Source: Jaltomata sinuosa
Taxonomy: Eukaryota > Streptophyta > Magnoliopsida > Solanales > Solanaceae
DNA: 64,000 bases
Direction: 5' to 3'
Assembly (NCBI GenBank): GCA_003996215.1
Contig: QJPP01001633.1
Coordinates: forward strand, 248,001-312,000
Positions 24,948-35,396 of the stretch are shown piece after piece. The translations under genes and the position numbers were made by a program. Under the pieces are notes generated by a model. It was given only the letters and a program-made list of their open reading frames with translations, was not told the DNA's origin and searched no databases. Position 1 is the stretch's first letter. Every line of letters begins with the position of its first letter.

Positions 24948-26249
24948 CTTTAGAAAGGTGGTTCCTGAAAGGGGCATTGCAATGTAAGAAGTAGAGGCTT
25001 CTTTGCTTGACTTTTTTGGTCGATTGCATAGAGCAAAGTGTCACTGTTTTATAGCCTCACTATGTAAGACCAATGAAGCAGTTGTTAGGGAAGTTTATAC
25101 TAATGCTTCATCCATAAACTTCAAGAATCTGGTGGTGACCGTCCTGAGAAAAATATTCAGGATTCGACCTGAAGAGCTCAGCAGGTATTATGGGCTGGAC
25201 GATCATGATACCACTCATATCAAGGAGAAAAGAGCTATAGGTACGTCTTGGATTATTTCCAAGGTTTGTCCAGGAGTGAAGCCTACATGGTCTATGTTCG
25301 AGACAAAGATTTATTCTCATGACTTCATTGCAGAGGTAAAAATGTGGTTGTCCATCATATGCAGCTAGGTACAACCAATACATAATGAGAGTGAGGTTCC
25401 CTTTTATTGAGCAATGATCGTGGCAACAATGATTGATGAAATTCTAGTAAATGTGGGGCCACTAATCCTTTGGGAGATAAAGAATTATGTTAGGGGCAAC
25501 AATGAGAGCATGTTCTTCCCTTCTTGATTACTGAGCTATGTACGACATCGAAAGTTGATTTGAATACTCCAAGAGATGTTTGGCTTGACCCGAAGATTCC
25601 CATATATCCTTTGAAAAAGACAGGCTCAGGATCAGTGCTTAAGAAGAGGAATGTGGACACTAGTTTGACTTCGGCAGCTACAAAGGGTATCCAGCCAGCT
25701 CCTTATGCTCCTACTTACACCTAAATACCTCCACATATGCCTAAGCTATTTCAGCACCTCTCCACTCAGATATCAAAAGTTCAGGCAACTATTAGAGAGT
25801 TGGATTCTAGTATTCCTTCTAGAGCACCTAAGATACAGACCAAAACAATGAATGATATGGTTGATTATCAGAAGAAGATTTAAGCAAGTCAGTAACGGTT
25901 AAAGATGAAGTATGAAGAAGAGGAGAAGAAGATAAAAGTGATAAGTGACACACTCGATGAACAAAAGAAAAAGGATAAGGCAAGAGATAAATTATTGAAG
26001 TGGATATGGAAAAGCATAAAACGTTTTTGTGGAAGCTCAGATACAGAGGATGCGGAAGATAATGATGCTTCGACTCAGGGAGAGGGTGGTGATCTAGTGA
26101 GCCTCCTCTAGCTAGAGCTTATGGATTTCAGGGAGCTCCTCACACTATTTTCTCAGTATTATATTTTGGTATTGTGCACTGAGGACACTGCAGTAAATTT
26201 TAGTCGGGCGTGGCGGCATTTGAGTTATGATTATTTTGGATTTTTATAC

Positions 26250-26465
26250 TTGTTTTGTGCCCTTGATGGGCTTATGTTGTTTAGAATAGGATTTACGCCT
26301 TTGTCGGTCTTGTGTTAGATATTGTGCCTTTTCCGGGCTTATTTTATGCTTATATTGTTTAGATTCGGATTTACGCCCTTACCGGGCTTGTGTTGGATAT
26401 TGTGCCCCTTCCGGGCTTGTTTTATTTTGATATGAATATTGTGCCCTCACTGAGTTTGTTTTATT
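26250..26465 (+). repeat. Six GCCC-loop-GGGC hairpin repeats after ORF2 of element D
   Basis: Repeats of the form GTGCCCTTNCCGGGCTTGT or ACGCCCTTACCGGGCTTGT are spaced 30-48 bp apart. The best have perfect GCCC/GGGC stems (26259-26271 and 26375-26387). Two similar hairpins follow ORF2 in element I (63072-63084 and 63143-63155). Confidence 0.7.
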
Positions 26466-26536
26466 TAAAATTTTGTTGGATTAGTTGCTTTTGCTACTTT
26501 TTTATTTTCTTCTATAGTTGGTTTTAGTGAAGATTC

Positions 26537-26590
26537 CCAATGATAGATCGAGTGATGACATTCTTAAGAAAAATCATCGCTTTGTTGGGT
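26537..26590 (+). other. Recurring hairpin motif, copy 1
   Basis: CCCAATGATAGAT leads to AGTGATGA, a loop with TTCTTAAGAA, then TCATCGCT and TTGGG. The arms AGTGATGA/TCATCGCT can pair over 8 bp with one G-U pair, and the outer CCCAA/TTGGG also pair. Confidence 0.5.
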
Positions 26591-28340
26591 GTTTTACGCC
26601 AGGGGAAGTCTGAGTACCTGTTAGGCTAAATATTGAACTTGTTGAAAATTGGCCTCACTGTACGCACATGCAAAATGCAAGTGCAAGCGCATGTGTTGGG
26701 AAGAAAGGCAACCTTCATTGCCTGACACCTGCGATTGCAACTGCGTGCTGCAAGTCAGCACCTGCGAAATGCAGGTGCAAGCGCAGGTGTACCCTGTGTT
26801 TTGGGGTGTATGTGTTGGTGAATTTTGAGTACCCATGTCAATTTGGATTTATGATTTGGCCTAATGATAAATAGGTTGACGTATTTCTTAAAGGAAAATC
26901 GCCGTCTTTTGAAATAATGTGGATATTGACTTTTTTGATACTAATGGAGTTAGTCTTGCATGTGAATTAATTTGAATTGAGCATGACCCTCCAAAAGTTT
27001 TGTAAAAAGTTGCATAGCAAAGAATGGTGCTAGTGACAACTCTTTTATTCTTTTTGTGACTCTTGGCGCATTAGTGGTGATAACTTGAACTATTGAATGT
27101 GGCTCTATTTGTTCTTGATTAGAAAGTGAGATTGACCTATCATGAATAGTTCACATGCCATGTGTGGTGAGATTTTATTAGAATAATTCTTGTACTTGCT
27201 TGTGTCAACTTGAACTTGTCCGGTTAGTCTTTCAATGCTAGTCTTGATTGTATTTGGTTGGAGAAATAATCTTAGGCCTTATTTGTGATTTTTATAAGCC
27301 TACTTAGCCTTAAAAGTCTACCATTGCACTAAATATATCACTAGTGACCCCATTTGAGCTTAATACCTTTTCTTTCAAAACCTCATTACAAGCCTTGAAC
27401 CATTTTGAAAATGAATCCCTCATTTGAACCTTCCCCCCTTGAACTCTAAAAATGTGAATTTGAGGCTAAAAGCCTAAGTTTAGGGGTGATTGAGAAACAC
27501 CTTGGAGGAAATTAGAAATACATGATAATTTGTAGCAAGCATTAAAAGAACTTGTCAAAGAAAGGATGAAGTTAAGAAGAAAAGCAAAAATGAGAGAAAA
27601 AGAGAAAATAAAAGGAAAGAAAACCTCCAAGGTAAATAGAATGATAAAATTTTGGGTATCAAATAAAATGAGTGAAATAGTGCTTTGTGTTGCATAAAAA
27701 TGAAAAGGAATATGACTTTAGTTTTTGAATTGAAAAAGTGGTGTAGTATTCAAGGAGGATCTAGTCACTTTGATTTAAAATTGCTTATCCTACTTTTCCC
27801 CAAGTCCATAATACAATCTTAGCAAAGTCCTTTGAGATCTCCGACCGATTGCTTTTTGAGTTAGTGACGAATAAAAATAAGGGCAAACTTATGGTTTGAT
27901 ACTTGTTGGTACTTGAAAGTCTTTGTGAGTGTGAGTGTTTGTGTATTTGTCCCTCGTATTATTGTTGTGAATAGAGTATTTTTGGGACTCTCATTCTTGT
28001 GAGGGCATGTGAATTAGGATAGTTGGTGATGTTGATAAATTTTGAAAATGAGTCAAATGAGCATGTTTGGTAAACTAGTGGTCTTGAGTCATTTCTTGAG
28101 GATTGGTTGTTGTCACTTGATTGTTTTTATAACCCTATTACATTTTAAATTGTGTCTTGAATAAAGGGGATTGATTGGATAAAGTTCACATGTGATCGAC
28201 TAATCATTAGTACAACCGAAGTCATGCATTTGTGCTTTAAGGGAGTCTCTATGATTTGTCATGATGTCAATGCACTTGTATTTTTGTGTCCCTTGAATAT
28301 GAATTAGATCTTTGAATTTGCTCGAGGACAAGCAATAGTT

Positions 28341-28354
28341 CAAGTTTGGGAGTT
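28341..28354 (+). other. Polypurine tract of element D
   Basis: CAAGTTTGGGAGTT directly precedes the 3' LTR start TGATAAG at 28355, in the place used to prime plus-strand DNA synthesis. Confidence 0.7.
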
Positions 28355-28475
28355 TGATAAGTTGGTAATTTATCAACTTATTTAGCCTTTAATCTTATAC
28401 TTTTGCTATCCTAATTGAGAGAAAATAGGCAATTTGAAATGATTTGCTTACTTTACAGGTGTATGTGATTTAGAA

Positions 28476-28993
28476 TAGTATTTTAAAAGGCGGTCGCGGG
28501 GAAAGCCCGGGCGAGCTCAGGCGAGCCATAGCCAAAATGCACCGAGGCATTGGGGAGAGGCGAAAGTATCGAAAGGTGTACGCTCCACAATTTGGGGCGT
28601 TCTCCTAAGCGTGAGGTGAATGCTGAGGCGAACGCTCTTAGGCGTAAGCCCCAAAAATTATTATCAATTAAAATATTTTTCTTACTATTGAGTCCCTAAT
28701 ATAAGCCTAATTACTAAAATATTTAATTGTTAAACTTAAATAATACTTAAATACTCAAAAGTAAAATAAAAGTAGAAAACTTAGAACTCAAACTTTCAAA
28801 GCATATTTATATTTACTTTTTTTTTTGGATAAACTTATATTTTTGAGGACATATAATGGTTTATTATATGAAAAGTTGACTTTATATATTGGATGTATTG
28901 TGTTGTTTTAGTTATTTTTTTTTTAGCTGAAGCAATTTTAGATACATCTTCTATTAATTTTTAATATTTTTTAATTTTAATTTTTAATATTTT
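28476..28993. repeat. GC-rich replacement segment in the 3' LTR of D
   Basis: It starts TATTTTAAAAGGCGGTCG, with many AGGCG, GGGCGAG and GGCGTTC words to about 28655, then becomes AT-rich. It has no counterpart in the 5' LTR, and I see no clear inverted ends or target duplication. It may be a small transposon or a product of recombination with another repeat. Confidence 0.55.
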
Positions 28994-29715
28994 GTAAAAT
29001 CTTTAATTCCTTTCGTCAAACTCTTGTTCTAATTTGATTAATTTTAGGTGTAATTATTGATTTGAGATTGGGTTATTATATTAGAGATAATACTTCATGT
29101 GGGTATTGAATTCTTATCTTTCTTTTGTATTTGATTATATTATTTGGGTCTATTAAATCTTTCATGCTTTAATTACATAGTTGGTAGTTGCAAACATCAA
29201 TTTAGTTTACTAATTGTGTTCTTGCTTGAGAGAGGAGTTCTTCAATTGGGTGAAGATTCAATAGTAGAGATTTGAATTTTTTGCCATAAATTAAGGCTAG
29301 AAATAACTTGATTTTAGGAAAGTCCCATCTAAGAGTTGGGGCTAGAACTAGCCCAACTCACTTACGCCGATTTGGTGGTTTTATTGCCTACCCATGGAGA
29401 TTCGAGAGAACCCATGGTAGATACATGTTTGATTGGTTGAAAAATGATTAAACATACCTCTAACCAAGGCTACCTATGCGATTATTGGATGCAAGACTTG
29501 TGAATTGAATCCCAAGACCCAAATCTCTCTTGATATCCTTGCTTAGTGAAAGTCATTGATCAAACCTATCCTTTTTTGATTTCCTTTTATTCCTTGTTTT
29601 AGTTTCTAAACAAAACCCCCCAAAACATTTTATCTTTTGCTCCTGGACTTTAGTAAGCTTCTTTAATTTCTTATTTTCTCGATTGCCTTTATATTTTTCT
29701 CAGTGGATTCGACCC

Positions 29716-29720
29716 TGGCA
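29716..29720. repeat. Presumed left target duplication of element F (TGGCA)
   Basis: These are the five bases of D before the TGTAACG end of F. The partner copy should follow the end of F's 3' LTR outside the window. Confidence 0.4.
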
Positions 29721-30059
29721 TGTAACGACCCTTCCCGTTATTATGGGTAAGCTATTTGTGCAAAGAAATAGGTTAAAAAACTTCTGGGTTATGGAGTTGA
29801 AAATTTGGGCTAGGCTAGTCTTGAAAGAATTCTGAGCGAGGTAAGGTCTAGGGAAATCTGGGAAAGGATTGGGTTAAATGTCGTCTAAGGTTGAGCTAGA
29901 TTTCCTATTAGCTAAGGCGTTAAGAAGTCCGTACGACTTTTTAGAAATGAATTGTGAGTACAACTCTCGATTTTGAACTTGAAGTGAAAGGGCTAGTCTA
30001 GAATGTCAAGGTTTGAAAGTGTGTTATAAAATAGGCAAAACTTGGAGGATTCCTGAGGT

Positions 30060-30220
30060 TCTATCCCGTGTCAGCCGCTATAGCGGGAGACACATTGCTA
30101 TAGCAACAACTGCTATAGCAGAGAAATTCCTTCTATAGCGGAAGTCAAGGCGATCAACCCCGCTATATCGGGCGACTTCTGCTACGGTGGTGCCACTATA
30201 GCGAGATCTAGCCATTATAG
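30060..30220 (+). promoter_or_regulatory. Cluster of CGCTATAGCG words in the 5' LTR of F
   Basis: GCCGCTATAGCGGGA, TTGCTATAGCAA, TGCTATAGCAGA, CTATAGCGGAAG, CCGCTATATCGGG, GCTACGGTGG and CACTATAGCGAG lie within 160 bp, 340-500 bp from the LTR start. The duplicated LTR segment repeats the cluster at 31330-31480, and the 3' LTR has it at 45600-45745. Confidence 0.45.
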
Positions 30221-31073
30221 AGAGGTAAGTCACAATATATGCATAAGCTTCCTAAAAAATATTCAGAATTGTTCAAGAACATTTTGGGGATGAGCAGAGA
30301 TGAAAAAGGGAAAATCTTATTGATTTTCTACCAAGAATCTTCATAAAGTTAAGCAAATCATTTCCCTAACTTAGTACTTCAATTTGTACACCTTAGAATC
30401 GTTAGTTACGGGTAGTAGCGAGGGTTTGGCTCGACCTAAGGTGTAAAATCTTTTGTAACAAGGAATGTGGGTGTAGAAAACTTTGGGTTTTGTATATACT
30501 GTTTAATTCATGTTTTAATACCATAATTTGCTAATGTGGCTATGAAATTGGTAGTTTTAGGTGAATTATAGGTGGAATGGCCCTAGGTTGGGGGTAATGA
30601 TCATGGGTTTGGCCTGGAGATTAGGATTAGGATATAATTCGGGGATATTTAGGCCATATTGATTGATTTTGGGTATTATATGATTGTTTTTAGACCAAGA
30701 ACAAGCTAAAGCATCACAAAAAGGGAAAGCTCAGGTGCAGTAGAGCATTCAGGCATAATTTGAGGTAAGTGATGGTTGATTGTTTCTCATTTACGATATG
30801 TGTGCATGTTAACTACTAAATTAGTGTTTCCTGTACAATTCGTGTATTAGGGTATAAGATAATGAATGTTACTGATATCTGGTTGTCAATCTTGTGAAAT
30901 GAACTTGTCTTTAATACCTGTTGGTTTTACAAATATGGTGCATGTTCATTGTGATTGATTATTGTGTTGTCTGTGACATTCAGTTGGATCGGGTACCACG
31001 CCTGGTACAATTCATTGGTTGGCTTGTGTACCGCACCTAGTACGGGATATCTACTGGTTGGCTTGAGTACAAC

Positions 31074-32272
31074 TAGGCTAGTCTCAGATGAATTCTGAGC
31101 AAGGTAAGGTCTAGGGTAATCCGGGAAAGGATTGGATAACATGTCTAAGGTTGAGCTAGATTTCTTATTAGCTAAGGCGTTAAGGAGTCCGTAGAACTTT
31201 TTGTAAATGAATTTGGGTGAGTAGAACTCCCGATATCGAACTTGACGTGAAAGGGTTTGTCTGGAACATCAAGTTTTGAAAGTATGTTGTAAAATGGGAA
31301 AAACTGGGATAATTCCTGAGGTTTTGTCCCATGTCAGCCGTTGTAGTGGGTGAAACACTGGTACAGTGATGACCGCTATAGCATAGAAATTCTCGCTATA
31401 TGATATAGCGAAAGTCAAGGCGGTCAACCCCGCTATAGTGGGCGGCTTCCGCTACAGCGGTGCTGCAATAGCAGGGTAAGTCACAGTAAATGCAGAAACT
31501 TTCCTAAAAATGTTCAGAATTGTTCAAGAACATTTTGGGAAAGTGCAAAGGTGAAAAAGGGCGAATCCTATTGATTTTCTACTAGGAATCTTCGTAAAGG
31601 TAAGAAAATCGTTTCCCTAACTTAGTACTTCGATTCCTACACCATAGAATGGTTAGTTACGGGCAGCAGGGAGAGTTTGGCTTGACCTAAGGTGGAAAAT
31701 ATTAGTAGGTTTAGGTGAATTATGGGTGGAAAGGCCTTAGGTTAGGTGGAATGATCATGGTTTTGGCCTGGGGATTAGGATTAGGATATAATCCGGGGAT
31801 ATTTAGGCCACATTGATTGATTTTTGGTGTTATGTTATTGGTTTTAGACCAAGAACAAGCTAAAGCATCACAAAAGGGAAAGCTCAGGTTCAGTAGAGCA
31901 TTCGAGCGTAATTCAGGGTAGTTGATGGTTGATTATTTCCCATTTATGATATGTGTAAATGTTAACTACTACATTAGTTTTTCTTGTACAATTCGTGTGT
32001 TGGGGAATAAGATAAAGAATGTTACTGATATCTGGTTGTCAATCTTGTGAAATTAATTTGTCCTTAATACTTGTTGCTTTTACAAGTGTGGTGCATGTTC
32101 ATTGTGATTGATTGTTGTTTTGTCTTTGGTATTCAATGGGCTCGGGTACCATGCCTGGTACAATTAATTTGGTTGGCTTAGGTACCATGCCTGGTATAGG
32201 ATATATATTAGTTGGCTCGAGATCCACGCCTGGTTCAGATTTTATCATGGTTTACTCGGGTACCACGCTTGG
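31074..32272 (+). repeat. Second copy of a tandem duplication in the 5' LTR of F
   Basis: TAGGCTAGTCTCAGATGAATT restarts a segment first seen at 29811. The copy runs to the G insertion and lacks about 100 bp present at 30455-30560. The 3' LTR of F has the segment once. Confidence 0.8.
32268..32272. repeat. Target site duplication CTTGG, left
   Basis: CTTGG precedes the TGTAACACC end of G and recurs at 40046-40050. Confidence 0.85.
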
Positions 32273-32614
32273 TGTAACACCCCAAAAATCCTAAACTAAT
32301 ACCCGAATCTTTTCCATGAGTGTATTGATCATTTTACTTGTGTGGTGAGTGCTTTGGACGCGAATCATGTTCATAAGAAACTCCTATTATCAAGTTAAGT
32401 CGCAAGCACCTTACCAAAGTAAGTTTCCATGTAAGTCTAAACTAAGGTCAACTTCAATCAATCATTCCTCCCAAAATATAAAGAGTTAGGTGTCCTAGTA
32501 CCCACCAAATTAAATATTTTTGACTCTTCTTTCCAACGCCACAAACCGCGCATTAATCTGAGTTCAGAGTAAAAAGTTATGGGCAGTTTACTGCAGTGCT
32601 GCCAGTGATGACGG

Positions 32615-33125
32615 ATGGGAATGACGAATCGTCATTTTGAACGATGGTCCGTACTTCGACTCGTCGTTGCTGTACTGAACCTTAAAATTTTCATTCTCAA
32701 AACTATTGGTTGGTTCACGACCCGTAGACCAAAACCACGATCCGTAGAGTGACCCGTGGTTTGTCAAATTCAGCTTTTCTTCCCCAAATTCCACGAGTGA
32801 GTCTACGACCCGTGTTTCATTCTACGAGTCCGTCCTGTTGACTCGTAGAATGAATTTTGCAACTTAATTCCTAGACAGGAATGATGAATGGTGTCTACGG
32901 TCTGTAATTTAAAATACAGATCGTCTATGACTCGTAGAAGTTGGTTCTGATGGCTGCATGATCCCCAAGAACTATGGCTCAGGTCTACGACTCGTCATTT
33001 GGATGACGGGTCCGTCCTGTTGAGTTGTGGTTTTGCTTCTGCAGCCTGAATCTTGGGCCAGGAACGACGGGTGGAAACCACGAGCCGTGGTTTGATCTAC
33101 GGCCCGTGGAACCCATCTGTGGTTC
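32615..33125 (+). promoter_or_regulatory. Cluster of ACGACCCGT / ACGAGTC / CGTGGT words in the 5' LTR of G
   Basis: Many short words such as GACTCGTCGTT, CACGACCCGTAG, CCACGAGTGAGTCTACGA, GACTCGTAGAA and CCACGAGCCGTGG repeat over 510 bp. They end about 100 bp upstream of a TATTTAAG box. The 3' LTR has the same at 37850-38345. Confidence 0.45.
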
Positions 33126-33223
33126 CTAAAAGTCGACTTTTTCCAGCTTTTTCCAAGCTTAAGTCTAGGGGTATTTTTGTAATTTCCCACTCTTTTAACT
33201 CCTATACTAAGCCGTTTTAAGCC

Positions 33224-33231
33224 TATTTAAG
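33224..33231 (+). promoter_or_regulatory. Likely TATA-type box of LTR G
   Basis: GCCTATTTAAGAGGG follows the word cluster and precedes a pyrimidine-rich stretch, as expected near the start of the R region. The assignment is inferred. Confidence 0.4.
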
Positions 33232-34844
33232 AGGGTTTTTATTTCCACTTGACCTAAGTTCTCTCCCATTCTTTCAATCAACTTCGAAAAGAAGAAAAGG
33301 AGTTCCATCTTCTCAAGCTTCAAGTTAGGGTTTCAAGCTCCAAGTCTCAAACTCCAAGTTCAAATCTCCTAAGTCTTTTCAAATCAAGTGGGTTAGTTTC
33401 AGTCAAGGTATGTGGGTATTCAACAATGATTTTCTTTCACCTTTGTGCCCAAAACTCCTAATTCAAATTTTGATTTCATGATCTCCAAATTAGGGTTCTT
33501 ATCTAATTCTTATCTAATTCTTATGGGTTTTGCTAAATATGATCCTCTTATGATTTGATAATGAAATTACTATTAAATTGCATGATTTTACATGGATTTT
33601 TACATGTTAACTCTTATTTCATGAATTGAAGTTTAACCATGGAAATTTTTAGATTCATGAAGTTGATTTAAGCAAATTGGATTTTATAGCATGTTCATTA
33701 TGGATTTTCAAGCATATGCATGCCTAGTTCCTATGTTCTATGAAAGTATACATTTTATGAAATTGAACTAGAGTCATGCAAATTTTACAAGTCATGAAGT
33801 ATGCAAGTTTTCCCATGTTATGAAGTATGATGCAAGATAAGACACCCGATGTTCCATCAATGCTCATGAATCAATTTCAAAACCCTAATTCATGAGTAGT
33901 ATGAAGATCCGGGGAATGGAAATGTTATGAACAAGTATGAACAAGTTTGGCATTGATGTGCCACATGTATGTGAGATCATGTTATATGTATATATATGTT
34001 TTGGGAGTAGTATTTAGCACCGAGTTGGACCGGGTGAGAGTACCCTTAGTCCCAGAACTACGTGCCACCGTAGGTTGCTCGTGTTGAGGCTTATGATGAC
34101 AGGATCCTAGTATGAAATGAAATGGTTCTAACTTTGGCAGGTTAGGATGACCTTTTTTGGTGTTGGGCAATGACACCAGACTCCATGTAGCTCAACATGT
34201 TTTAATGTCGGTTAATAGAAACTCCCACATGCTTATTTTACGCTATAAAGTTATATGATCTTATATTTGAAACTTAAGCCTTCTTCATGACTTTTGCTTC
34301 TTATCTTATTATTTGTTCATGTCCTTTTCTTTATGTAATAGATCACTTTAAGCATGTTTTTAAACTATTTTATCATGATTTATGCATCGCTCTCATACTC
34401 ATTATATTCCATAGTACTGACGCATATTTTGCGCTGCATCCTTTGATGATGCAGATTCAGGTGTTCCTTCTCAGATTCGTGGCTAGAGTTCCCAAGCCAC
34501 TTTCCCAGTCAGCTGTTGGTGAGTCCTCTTAGGTCGAGGGCTAGTTACGTTCTTAGCTTATGTTAGCTTTTTTATTTTCGTACTTCGAGTTAGCTAGGGT
34601 TTTGTCCTAGCAACTCTTTATGTTATGAGTAGAGGCTTTTCAGACATAGACAATATTTGAGTCTTTTTGATCTTGTATGCCTATTCGGCTTGGCTATCCA
34701 TTTATGCTATTTTGACTTTATCTATTATGTTTCCGCTTATCTTTTGTTATGCTTGAGAATGCTATGACCAAGGGTTAGCTTGGAGCACTTGTGGTCCTAA
34801 GTCTCGTGTTATGTCCAGAGGGTAACCTCGGGGCATGACAAACT

Positions 34845-34857
34845 TGGTATTAGAGCC
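34845..34857 (+). other. Primer binding site of element G
   Basis: TGGTATTAGAGCC differs from the tRNA-Met(i) site TGGTATCAGAGCC at one base. Confidence 0.85.
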
Positions 34858-34964
34858 AAGTTCAAGAGTCCTAGGGTGTTTGAAAGCTGCATCAAGTAGT
34901 GTCTCTTTCATGGGAGTAAAGCGCGCCACACTTATGAGGGAGAGGCTATGAGGTGTTTTAGATA

Positions 34965-35396
34965 ATGTCTCCACGAAGAGACCCCACGAGGAATGCTAAA
35001 TCGACTACTCCAGATCATAAGGTTATGAATGCAGAATTTTGTGAAGCCATCTATATGTTGGCTTAAGCCATGACAACTCAGTTGAATGAGAAAGGAAAAC
35101 TAAAGAAGAGGAAGAGGAAGAACAAGAAGACCGGAATGTGGAACCAATCTTCTTCTCAGCAGAGGTCATCTGGACCAACCCCATCTTCAGTTAGCACACC
35201 TTCTCTCGATTCTCAGTCTTGTCACAATAGGGCTCCGAAGACCTTGAGGTACCCTCGTTGTAGTAGATGTGGTAAGTTTCATCTAGGTGAGTGCCTTGCT
35301 GGCAAAGGGAAGTGTTTTAGGTGTGGTAAGTTAGGCCATAGGATCAAGGATTGCCCCTCAGCTAAGCCGAGAAAAAGTGATGCTCAACCCTAAAAC
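34965..35396 (+). pseudogene. Internally deleted gag of element G (start and zinc knuckles only)
   Basis: The ATG at 34965 opens MSPRRDPTRNAKSTTP, a basic start typical of Tekay-like gag. A TAA stop comes about 33 codons on. Reading continues at 35070 with a Lys/Arg-rich tract, a Ser/Pro/Gln linker, and two zinc knuckles: CSRCGKFHLGEC (short CX2CX3HX3C) and CFRCGKLGHRIKDC (canonical CX2CX4HX4C). The roughly 300-residue capsid core found in relatives is missing, so the start and nucleocapsid parts are joined. The nucleocapsid part would bind RNA. Confidence 0.8.

Larger units (their letters stand above)
22795..26111 (+). pseudogene. ORF2 of element D, 'putative plant transposon protein'-like, split by solo LTR E
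   Basis: An ATG at 22795 opens a frame that runs to the E insertion at 22910 with two TAG/TGA stops. When E and one GACTT copy are discounted, the same frame continues at 24948, because E plus the duplication is 2037 bp, a multiple of three. It leads into 25003-25368, which contains VVREVYTNAS and a FRIRPEELSRYYGL passage. This resembles, from memory, the Pfam domain called putative plant transposon protein, seen also in ORF2 of element I. The tail at 25905-26111 is Lys/Glu-rich and likely coiled coil, ending in an acidic stretch. Its position downstream of the missing pol matches the env-like ORF of Athila elements. Function is unknown. Confidence 0.6.
26112..28354 (+). other. Long non-coding 3' region of element D
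   Basis: No supportable gene. It contains GCCC-GGGC hairpin repeats (26250-26465), two copies of a recurring hairpin motif (26537-26590 and 26860-26907) and a GGGGAAGTCTGAGTACC word near 26615. A palindromic word cluster at 26655-26800 has CGCACATGC, GCAAGTGCAAGCGCATG and CACCTGCGATTGC. The remaining 26920-28340 is AT-rich with nothing I recognise. It ends in the purine tract AAGTTTGGGAG before the 3' LTR. Confidence 0.6.
18905..29720 (+). mobile_element. Element D: pol-less Athila/Tat-type TGATAAG element, interrupted
   Basis: 5' LTR 18905-20216, decayed primer site at 20223, unknown ORF1 region to 21474, non-coding middle, ORF2 (22795-26111, interrupted by solo LTR E), long 3' region, polypurine tract and 3' LTR from 28355. 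The 3' LTR is cut at 29720 by element F. There is no reverse transcriptase, RNase H or integrase coding sequence. At 21458-21501 a TCGTGCCGCAAT...GGAGGCAGCCC signature follows ORF1. From memory this normally follows the integrase end in Athila/Tat elements, which suggests that pol was deleted. Confidence 0.8.
28355..29720 (+). repeat. 3' LTR of element D, cut by element F
   Basis: It starts TGATAAGTTGG and matches the 5' LTR at 28355-28475 and again from 28994. The break at 29720 corresponds to 20145 of the 5' LTR, so the last 71 bp (equivalent of 20146-20216) are missing here and should lie on the far side of F. A 518-bp foreign segment replaces the 391 bp that hold the word cluster and TATA box in the 5' LTR. 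Confidence 0.85.
32273..34840 (+). repeat. 5' LTR of element G (2568 bp)
   Basis: It starts TGTAACACCCC and ends GGGGCATGACA directly before the primer-site region. It pairs with 37503-40045. It has a CCACGAGTC/GACTCGTGG-type cluster at 32615-33125 and a TATTTAAG box at 33224. The 72-codon frame at 32972-33190 occurs identically at 38202-38420 and is LTR, not a gene. Confidence 0.95.

Noticed and set aside
26621..26874. Cys-rich frames on both strands
   Set aside because: They arise from TGC/GCA-rich palindromic words; both strands give Cys-rich frames for that reason.
32972..33190. A 72-codon frame conserved perfectly at 38202-38420
   Set aside because: Both lie in the converted tract of the LTRs of G; identity comes from LTR conversion, not protein selection.
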